DNA of 38,876 bases from RXOA01 sp964547105. GTDB taxonomy: Bacteria > Bipolaricaulota > Bipolaricaulia > UBA7950 > UBA9294. Location of the stretch: contig CAZJLO010000016.1 of NCBI GenBank assembly GCA_964547105.1, positions 1-38,876 on the forward strand, read 5' to 3'. The notes under the pieces were generated by a model. The model searched no databases and had not been told where the DNA came from. It saw only the letters and a program-made list of their open reading frames with translations. The first letter of the stretch is position 1, and the number at the start of each line of letters is the position of its first letter. A program made the position numbers and the translations under genes. This document shows positions 33,365-38,876 of the stretch, piece by piece.

Positions 33365-34201
33365 TCAGGCGCGGCGGCGGCTTGTCACCATTTGCCAGAG
33401 GACAACCGGAACGCCGCGCTTCCTGAAGGCGAACACCAGGATGGCTCCGGCGATGAATCCGCCGATGTGCGCGAACCAAGCGGTGCCGCCGACTGCAGTA
33501 CCCAGGGAGCCGGCGCCACTCAAGACCTGATACAGGAACCAGATACCAAGCAGGACCACAGCAGGAATATTCATCAGCCGGATGAAGAAAAAAATCGGAA
33601 CCAGCGTCAGGATGCGTGATCGGGGGAACAGCATGAAGTAGGCGGCTAACACGGCGGCGATGGCTCCCGATGCTCCGATCATCGGTACGGCGCTGGAAGC
33701 TCCGGTGGCGATCTGTGCGAACGCTGCGATGAGGCCGCACAGCACGTAGAACACGAGAAAACGGACGTGTCCCATCGCGTCTTCCACGTTGTCGCCGAAG
33801 ATCCACAGGTAGAGCATGTTGCCAACGAGGTGCCACAGGCTGCCGTGCATGAACATGGACGTGAGAAGCGTCAGCCACAACGGGATTGCCACCGTTGGGG
33901 GAAGATCTTGTCCTCCGATCAATTCGGCCGGGATCAACGCGTACTGGAGAAGGAAGTAGTCATCCGCCGAGACGGGATAGAACGCCGGATCTCCACCATT
34001 CCGGACATGGCTCACGTAGCTGTTCGAATCGAATGCCGGAGGTGTGAAACCCGAATTCTGCCATGCGATTCCGTCATTCAGCTCCGCCGGTCGGGTTGCC
34101 AGGTATCCCTGGTAGAGAAAGACGACGAGATTGATGGCGATCAGGATCACGGTTATGGTTGGAAAAGAACGGCTTGTACGGTAATCGCGCAGCGGAATCA
34201 T
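33365..34201 (-). CDS. Rhomboid family intramembrane serine protease
   Basis: A 278-residue protein with six or seven hydrophobic segments. The catalytic serine is in GASGA (Ser178) and the histidine in AHIGG (His245). The family motif HGSLWHLVGNMLYLWIFG (119-136) is intact. Between the first membrane helix and that motif lies a longer loop of about 70 residues (about 38-105), which probably faces outside and could bind substrates. The start MIPLRDYR is typical for the family and supports ATG 34201. No Shine-Dalgarno is present, and TATCAT stands 5 nt before the ATG. Confidence 0.93.
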   Translation of the reverse strand: MIPLRDYRTSRSFPTITVILIAINLVVFLYQGYLATRPAELNDGIAWQNSGFTPPAFDSNSYVSHVRNGGDPAFYPVSADDYFLLQYALIPAELIGGQDLPPTVAIPLWLTLLTSMFMHGSLWHLVGNMLYLWIFGDNVEDAMGHVRFLVFYVLCGLIAAFAQIATGASSAVPMIGASGAIAAVLAAYFMLFPRSRILTLVPIFFFIRLMNIPAVVLLGIWFLYQVLSGAGSLGTAVGGTAWFAHIGGFIAGAILVFAFRKRGVPVVLWQMVTSRRRA

Positions 34202-34206
34202 GCCTG

Positions 34207-34236
34207 ATGATAGCCAACGGCGATGAACGGCGGCAA
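34207..34236 (-). promoter_or_regulatory. Promoter of the rhomboid gene, probably leaderless
   Basis: On the minus strand TTGCCG (34231-34236), 18 nt, TATCAT (34207-34212). Transcription would begin at or within a base or two of the start codon. Confidence 0.5.
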
Positions 34237-34296
34237 GGTGGTTTGCCGTGGGCTTCGCGGTAAGATGATGCGCTTGCATGGGATATAGGAGGGTGT

Positions 34297-35328
34297 ATGG
34301 AGCTTCTCAAGCAATTGAGCGAGGTGTGTGGTGTGCCTGGCTACGAGCGCCTTGCGCGCGCTGTGGTTGCGGATGCGCTAAGCGAGTTGGTCGACGAAAC
34401 CCGGGTGGATGTTCTCGGGAATCTCATTGCTCACAAGGCGGGACACGGGCCCACAGTGCTGGTTGCGGCGCACATTGACGAAATCGGCTTCCTGGTGTCG
34501 CACGTCGAAGAGAAGACGGGATTCCTCAGATTGCAGCCGCTCGGAGGATTCGATCCGTGTGCGCTTGTGGCCCAGCGCGTCATGGTTCACACCGAACAGG
34601 GAGATCTTCCCGGTTGTGTCGGGGCCAAGCCCGCCCATGTCCTGACCGAAGAGGATATGAAGAAGAGGCCCAAGATCAAGGACATGTTTGTCGATCTAGG
34701 CCTTTCTCCCGAACGGGTTCACGAGCAGGTCCGCGTTGGGGACACGGTGACACTTGTTCAGCGGTTCCTGCAGTACGGAGATGTCGTTTCCGGCAAGGCG
34801 CTCGATGATCGGGCCGGCGTGTTCATCGCAATCGAAGCGCTCAGACGGGTGAAGCAACCAGCGTGTGACCTTTACGTGGTTGGATCCACCCAAGAGGAAG
34901 TTGGGCTACGTGGAGCGCGGGCCGCCGGGTTTGAAGTGAACCCTCAGATCGGCATCGCCTTGGATGCAACGCTGGCCGTAGATGTTCCCGGAGTTGCCGA
35001 TCATGAACGAGTGACCAAATTGGGCGGCGGCGTAGCAATCAAGCTGCGCGATTCGGCGTCGATCTCTCATCCCGGTCTTGTTCGAGCCATGAGATCGCTC
35101 GCCGAGGAACGAGGCATTCCTCATCAAATGGAGATTCTTCCCCGAGGTGGAACGGATGCCGGCGCGATTCAGGCTGCTCAAGCCGGTGCGGCGGTGGTGA
35201 CGCTTTCGCTTCCCGTGCGGTACGTTCATTCCGTGGTCGAGACGGCCCATGTGGACGACATCGAGGCGGCCATTTCTGTGCTTGCCGCTTTTATGGAGAC
35301 AGCCGATCAAATCAACCTTGCGGAGTGA
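34297..35328 (+). CDS. M42 family metallo-aminopeptidase
   Basis: A 343-residue cytosolic dizinc peptidase of the M42 family (glutamyl aminopeptidase/deblocking peptidase type, which form large tetrahedral shells). Metal and catalytic residues are seen in AAHIDEIGF, GKALDDRAG, STQEEVGLRGA, ALDAT and VRYVHS. GGTDAGAIQ is also conserved. The length is normal. AGGAGGG lies 3-4 nt before ATG 34297. It is the first gene of a plus-strand operon: the next start follows its stop by 6 bp. Confidence 0.93.
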   Translation: MELLKQLSEVCGVPGYERLARAVVADALSELVDETRVDVLGNLIAHKAGHGPTVLVAAHIDEIGFLVSHVEEKTGFLRLQPLGGFDPCALVAQRVMVHTEQGDLPGCVGAKPAHVLTEEDMKKRPKIKDMFVDLGLSPERVHEQVRVGDTVTLVQRFLQYGDVVSGKALDDRAGVFIAIEALRRVKQPACDLYVVGSTQEEVGLRGARAAGFEVNPQIGIALDATLAVDVPGVADHERVTKLGGGVAIKLRDSASISHPGLVRAMRSLAEERGIPHQMEILPRGGTDAGAIQAAQAGAAVVTLSLPVRYVHSVVETAHVDDIEAAISVLAAFMETADQINLAE

Positions 35329-35334
35329 GGAACC

Positions 35335-36693
35335 ATGCGCACCTTGCTGAAAGGCTTTGATGTCGTGGTCACGATGGATGGCGCGCGTCAGGAGATCCCC
35401 GGCGGGAGCGTACTGGTCGAGGATCATCGGATTGCCGCCGTGGGCAGGGATCTCGATGTCCCAGCGGCCGACCGGGTCATTGACGGGACGGGGCAGGTGC
35501 TGTTGCCGGGAATGGTGAATACGCATCACCACTTCTATCAGACACTGTTTCGGAATGTTCCCGGAGCGGCGGACAAGGAGCTGTTTGACTGGCTCGTCTT
35601 CCTCTACGAGCGGTGGAAATGCATCGATGAGGACGCCGTGCGCACGAGCGCGACGATTGCCTGTTCGGAATTGCTGCTCTCCGGCGCAACCACGACGACG
35701 GATCACCTCTATCTATTTCCAAGGGGCCGAACCGGGATCATGGATGCGGAGATCGACGGCGCGACAAAGACGGGGATCCGGTTTCACCCATGCCGCGGTT
35801 CGATGTCGCTCTCCAAGAAGCAGGGCGGGCTTCCGCCGGATTCCGTGGTTCAAACCGAAGAGGAGATCCTTGCCGATTGCGTCCGTGTGATCGAGCGGTA
35901 TCACGACGCCGAACCGTTCGCGATGGTTCGGATTGCTCTTGCTCCTTGTTCTCCCTTTTCGGTAACCCTCGATCTAATGAGGGAATCGGCGAAGCTGGCC
36001 GATCAATACCACGTTCTGTTGCACACCCACCTTGCCGAAACGCGCGATGAAGAAGCGCATTGCCTTGCCCGGTTGGGTGCGCGCCCTGTCGATCTGATGG
36101 AGGAACTGGGCTGGTTGCGCGAGGATGCGTGGTTCGCCCACATGGTGCATCTGAGTGAAGGCGACAGAGCCAAACTTTCGGCGGCCAAGGTGGGGATGGC
36201 TCACTGCCCGAGCTCGAACATGACGCTTGGTTCCGGGATTGCCCCGGTTGTGCCGCTGATGAACACAGGCGTCAAGATCGGTCTTGCCGTGGATGGATCG
36301 GCGAGCAACGATACATCCAACATGATTCGCGAAGTGCGCCAAGCGATGCTGCTGCAACGCGTTCAATACGGTGCTTCGTCATTTTCGGCTCGTGACGCCT
36401 TGTATGCGGCGACGGTCGGTGGTGCCCGCGTTCTCGGGCGGGAAGCGGAAATCGGTTCGATCGAGCCGGGGAAGGCCGCCGATCTGATCGCATTCGACAT
36501 GAGGGAACTGCCATTTGCCGGTGGGCGATCCGATCCGGTGGCGGCGGTGGTTCACTGCGCTGCTGAGCGCGTGAGTCTATCGATGGTTCACGGGGAGCTT
36601 CGCGTTAGCGGCGGACGCCTGACGGACGAATCGCTATATGACGAAATCGAGCGACAGAACCGCATTTCCGCGAAGCTCGTTGGGACGGAATGA
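35335..36693 (+). CDS. Amidohydrolase of the 8-oxoguanine deaminase/TrzN-like group
   Basis: A 452-residue cytosolic hydrolase (COG0402 type). Metal ligands appear in NTHHHFYQ (about 62-69), HTHLAET, and VDGSASND. LFDWLVFLYERW, GATTTTDHLYLFPRG, FHPCRGSMSLSKKQGGLPPD, APCSPFSVT, AHCPSSNMTLGSGIAP and EIGSIEPGKAADLIAFDM closely follow the pattern I associate with 8-oxoguanine deaminases. The exact substrate (8-oxoguanine, guanine or another purine or triazine) cannot be fixed by reading. ATG 35335 is preceded by GAGGA. The next gene begins 3 bp after its stop. Confidence 0.85.
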   Translation: MRTLLKGFDVVVTMDGARQEIPGGSVLVEDHRIAAVGRDLDVPAADRVIDGTGQVLLPGMVNTHHHFYQTLFRNVPGAADKELFDWLVFLYERWKCIDEDAVRTSATIACSELLLSGATTTTDHLYLFPRGRTGIMDAEIDGATKTGIRFHPCRGSMSLSKKQGGLPPDSVVQTEEEILADCVRVIERYHDAEPFAMVRIALAPCSPFSVTLDLMRESAKLADQYHVLLHTHLAETRDEEAHCLARLGARPVDLMEELGWLREDAWFAHMVHLSEGDRAKLSAAKVGMAHCPSSNMTLGSGIAPVVPLMNTGVKIGLAVDGSASNDTSNMIREVRQAMLLQRVQYGASSFSARDALYAATVGGARVLGREAEIGSIEPGKAADLIAFDMRELPFAGGRSDPVAAVVHCAAERVSLSMVHGELRVSGGRLTDESLYDEIERQNRISAKLVGTE

Positions 36694-36696
36694 GCA

Positions 36697-36984
36697 GTGG
36701 ACATCACAATCCGGATGGAAGTCGCATTCTCATTCAAACGCGACTTGCCCGATGACCTGAATCCGATCAGCATTGCTGAGGGAAGCAGTGTGTTGGACGC
36801 ACTTGGAGCGCTGTCGAAGGCGGCGCCGGCGGTCACAGGCCGCATTTTCGACGCGAACGGTGAGGTGCGCCGCCATATCAACGTGTTGGTGAACGGTGGC
36901 AATGTCATTCTTCGAAAAGGGTTGGAGACGCTGCTCCGGGATGGCGATTGTCTGACCATTCTTCCTCCTGTGGGCGGAGGGTAG
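36697..36984 (+). CDS. MoaD/ThiS-like ubiquitin-fold sulfur carrier
   Basis: A 95-residue beta-grasp protein. It opens with a beta strand, ITIRMEVAFSF, and holds the expected loop SIAEGSSVLDALGAL. It shows HINVLVNGG and LLRDGDCLTILPPVGGG, ending in the Gly-Gly that is adenylated and loaded with sulfur in MoaD, ThiS and related carriers. Its pathway is unknown: molybdopterin, tungstopterin, thiamine or tRNA thiolation are all possible and no partner enzyme is in view. The GTG 36697 follows the amidohydrolase stop by 3 bp; ATG 36715 would cut the first strand. Confidence 0.85.
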   Translation: MDITIRMEVAFSFKRDLPDDLNPISIAEGSSVLDALGALSKAAPAVTGRIFDANGEVRRHINVLVNGGNVILRKGLETLLRDGDCLTILPPVGGG

Positions 36985-36995
36985 AGCCGAGAAGG

Positions 36996-37030
36996 AAAAA
37001 AGGAGAAGCTCCCTTTCGGGAGCTCCTCCC
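36996..37030 (-). terminator. Intrinsic terminator for the minus-strand thioesterase unit
   Basis: AGCTCCC, loop TTTC, GGGAGCT (37007-37024), extended by GGAG/CTCC after one mismatch. On the minus strand it is followed by a run of T (AAAAAA at 36996-37001 on plus). It also lies 11 nt after the MoaD-like stop and may slow plus-strand transcription, although there is no T run on that side. Confidence 0.72.
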
Positions 37031-37048
37031 TGCTGGTGTGGTGGGCTT

Positions 37049-37078
37049 ACTGTAAGGAGGTCCAGCCGCCACCCTCGC
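37049..37078 (-). other. Hairpin plus anti-Shine-Dalgarno-like sequence resembling the 3' end of 16S rRNA
   Basis: On the minus strand CAGCCGC, a 7-nt loop, GCGGCTG is followed by GACCTCCTTAC. The order (GC hairpin, GGA, CCTCC) and the sequence GCGGCTGGA-CCTCCTT resemble helix 45 and the tail of 16S rRNA, with the usual TCA missing. It lies between the thioesterase stop and the terminator, so it would be in the 3' UTR of that message. It is not a 16S gene: only about 50 nt show any similarity. Confidence 0.35.
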
Positions 37079-37158
37079 GGCTGTACACTGCCACCATACG
37101 ACTGAATTGTGGGCGAAGTGTGAAGAGCTCGCGTCGATTGTGTGGATGCTCCAGACGT

Positions 37159-37572
37159 CTATTGGGAACGTGCTTTCTCGGTAATGCGAGTGACAAATCG
37201 CTGTTCGTCGATGACGAATCGCTGGTGTTCGCAGCGGGCAATGAGTTCCCGTTCATCATGGGCTTCAATCGCAAACACAAGACGCCTTCCGTCGACTTCC
37301 ACAAGCTCCGATTGAACCGTCACCTTCATGCCGATCGGCGTTGCGGCAAGATGTTCGATTGTGACTTTTGTCCCCACGGTCTGCTGCCCCGCGGGAAGAA
37401 GCGGATCGACGGATTGGCGGGCGACTTCTTCGCAGAAGCCGACAAGGACCGGTGTGGCAAGGACATCCATCAACCCGCTTCCCCAAGAACTTGCTAGATG
37501 CCCGTTGGAGACCGTCCATTGCTTCGTGCCGGTGATCCCGGGCGCGATGCCATGCTGTTCCTTGTTAGTCAT
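37159..37572 (-). CDS. FlK-like/hotdog thioesterase
   Basis: A 137-residue hotdog-fold protein resembling the fluoroacetyl-CoA thioesterase (FlK) group. Landmarks are MDVLATPVLVGFCEEVARQS (helix), DPLLPAGQQTVGTKVTIEHL, ATPIGMKVTVQSELVEVDGR and FAIEAHDERELIARCEHQRF. Such proteins hydrolyse small acyl-CoA thioesters; the substrate is not known here. I chose ATG 37572, with AAGAGG about 7 nt upstream. The frame is open through the N run into the nitrilase gene, but that apparent fusion is produced by the ten placeholder N and should not be trusted. Confidence 0.82.
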   Translation of the reverse strand: MTNKEQHGIAPGITGTKQWTVSNGHLASSWGSGLMDVLATPVLVGFCEEVARQSVDPLLPAGQQTVGTKVTIEHLAATPIGMKVTVQSELVEVDGRRLVFAIEAHDERELIARCEHQRFVIDEQRFVTRITEKARSQ

Positions 37573-37655
37573 AGCGCACCTCTTGTTCCGAAGGATTCTC
37601 CCTGTGTCCGAGCGATGAAATGCTGATCCGAGCAGGTTGTTGCTGACGGCAATCA

Positions 37656-37665
37656 NNNNNNNNNN
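37656..37665. other. Assembly gap 2 (ten N)
   Basis: Interrupts the last few codons of the nitrilase gene. The true length is unknown. The 83 bp to its left hold no recognisable end of the nitrilase. Confidence 0.95.
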
Positions 37666-38427
37666 GAAACGATCGTTCCATCGATTGAGCGCCTTGTCAC
37701 GTGCCTGGGAAGGATCGACCTCGATGACGACCGTTTCGACGTCATTGGCGGGGCCGCTGTACACCAGTGCGCCGTCGGGAGAGACGATTTGGCTGCAGCC
37801 GGTGAACGTCAACCGTTCTGCGGTCCGGTGTTCGACCCCGATTCGGTTCGCTGTCACCGTGAACACGCCATTCTCCAGCGCCCGCGTCCGCATCGTGAGT
37901 TGGGCGTAGACAGGCATCACCAGATTGGAAGGATGGGCGATGATCTCCGCGCCACGCAGCGCCAGTGTGCGGGCCGCCTCGGGGAAGAAGTGATCGAAGC
38001 AGATCAGAAGCCCCACCCGTGCACCGCCGATATCGGCGACATCAAGGATCGACTCTCCCGGTGAGAACCACCGCTTCTCCTCAGCGAACAGGTGGATCTT
38101 GCGGTAGCGGAGGATAAGGCCGGCGGGCCCGACCAGCACGGCGGCATTGTAGAAATTTCCGTTGTCAGCCTTCTCGGGGAGTCCGGCGGCGATTACGCAA
38201 TCGTGCTGTCGCGCGAAGTCGTGCAGAGCGTGGGTTGTCGAACCATCGGGGATGGGCTCGGCAAGCTGCTCAACCTCGCTCGCGGAAGCGAACTGATAAC
38301 CGGTGGCGAACAGCTCGGGAAGCACCCAAAGATCGGTTGAGCAAGACGCCATCGCCTCGCATGCGTCAGCCAGGTTGTGCCTGACCTCGCCGAACACCGG
38401 ATTTGTCTGAACGATTCCGATCTTCAT
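37666..38427 (-). CDS. Nitrilase-superfamily amidohydrolase, C-terminus lost in the gap
   Basis: The 254 visible residues are nearly a full carbon-nitrogen hydrolase. The catalytic triad is visible: Glu in LPELFATGYQF, Lys in YRKIHLF, and Cys in LLICFDHFFPE. MRTRALENGVFTVTANRIG and the end DPSQARDKALNRWNDRF are usual for the family, so only a few residues should be missing. The substrate is unknown; the motifs suit the amidase/omega-amidase-like branches. ATG 38427 has no Shine-Dalgarno; TAGAAT (minus, 38437-38442) lies 9 nt upstream, so the message may be leaderless. Confidence 0.87.
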
Positions 38428-38606
38428 TGTGCGGGGATTCTACCGGCTCTGCTGCGGAGATCGCCACCCTGCGCCTTGAGACGGACAGAACGCCGGGACC
38501 AGAGCTTCAAGCTCGATCCAGCACATCGCATGTTCTCATGAGGTTTCAACCGATCAGGGATGGAGTATCACGAATGCGCTCGACTCCCGCGATACGGGAT
38601 CGAACA

Positions 38607-38876
38607 TCACTGACGAGCTCGGCTGCCGACCTTGATCCTTGGATCCATCAGGCCGTAGGTGAGATCGAGGATCATCAAGGCGAATAGGTAGATCCCGGTG
38701 ACCACGACAAGCAGCCCCATCATAAGCGGCGTATCCGAGTACTTGGTCGCCGTGAAGAACAGCGTTCCGATTCCCGGCCACTGGAAGATCGGTTCCACCA
38801 AAAAGCCTCCCCACAGCGATGCAGCGAAGCCTCCCGCAATCAATGTCAGTGTCGCCGGTGACGATACACGCCCCCC
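38607..38876 (-). CDS. DppB-type ABC transporter permease, 3' end only
   Basis: The last 89 codons of a binding-protein-dependent transport permease of the dipeptide/oligopeptide type; the gene runs off the right edge with no stop between. The C-terminal part is typical: WGGFLVEPIFQWPGIGTLFF, then a membrane helix MMGLLVVVTGIYLFALMILD and the ending YGLMDPRIKVG. The TTG at 38843 is not a start, since the frame continues upstream with matching sequence (SSPATLTLIAGG). Its partners (dppC, ATPases, binding protein) are not in view; a DppC gene does not follow, as the next gene is the nitrilase after 179 bp. Confidence 0.88.
   Translation of the reverse strand, partial: GGRVSSPATLTLIAGGFAASLWGGFLVEPIFQWPGIGTLFFTATKYSDTPLMMGLLVVVTGIYLFALMILDLTYGLMDPRIKVGSRARQ

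Noticed and set aside
37036..37497. Plus-strand gene started by the AAGGAGG near 37055
   Set aside because: No start codon at suitable distance after AAGGAGG, and the frame is opposite the thioesterase gene.

Overview
The window is 38.9 kb of moderately GC-rich bacterial DNA, densely packed with genes on both strands. It has two runs of ten N (2827-2836 and 37656-37665), which look like scaffold gaps, and its total length is close to a fosmid insert. The core genes are bacterial: tgt, upp, tldD/tldE, ileS, purA, rplM and aspS. Secreted proteins with signal peptides or a lipobox and one candidate beta-barrel protein suggest a diderm envelope. The set of secreted PKD, beta-helix and VWA proteins, together with a eukaryote-like (type 2) IleRS, recalls uncultured deep-branching thermophile lineages such as Bipolaricaulota/Acetothermia. 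That placement rests on recollection, not a search, and is tentative. No rRNA, tRNA, CRISPR array, cas gene, transposase or phage gene was seen.

Layout, left to right. A 42-nt tandem hairpin repeat (1-125) lies beyond the 3' end of tgt (minus strand). A methyltransferase gene runs up to gap 1. Next come a secreted putative glycoside hydrolase (minus) and a divergent NosD-type beta-helix/DUF192 fusion, followed one base later by a HAD phosphatase. A minus-strand block follows: a possible beta-barrel protein, a GNAT-like protein, upp, tldE, tldD and a PKD-thioredoxin lipoprotein. The plus-strand housekeeping block ileS-purA-rplM comes next, with rplM having its own strong promoter and no rpsI after it. 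It is followed by four plus-strand secreted proteins (18671-24410). The last three share PKD and beta-sandwich modules, and two of them carry a repeated dockerin-like two-helix tail, which is the best candidate here for an undescribed system. This block ends in a second 42-nt hairpin array (24430-24592) facing a tight minus-strand operon: aspS, a DUF4129 protein, a membrane protein, moxR, a DUF58 protein and another membrane protein. Consecutive genes after aspS overlap by 4 nt.

The right end holds a YhaM-type exoribonuclease gene, a decayed ORF fragment, a second smaller NosD-type beta-helix protein and a rhomboid protease (all minus). Then comes a plus-strand operon of M42 aminopeptidase, 8-oxoguanine deaminase-like amidohydrolase and a MoaD/ThiS-like sulfur carrier. 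Last on the minus strand are a FlK-like thioesterase, a nitrilase interrupted by gap 2, and the 3' end of a DppB-type ABC permease gene running off the window.

Several sigma70-like promoters can be read directly: ileS, rplM, aspS, yhaM, the small beta-helix gene and the rhomboid gene. Several genes without a Shine-Dalgarno sequence have a -10-like hexamer 5-12 nt before the start codon, which suggests leaderless transcripts.
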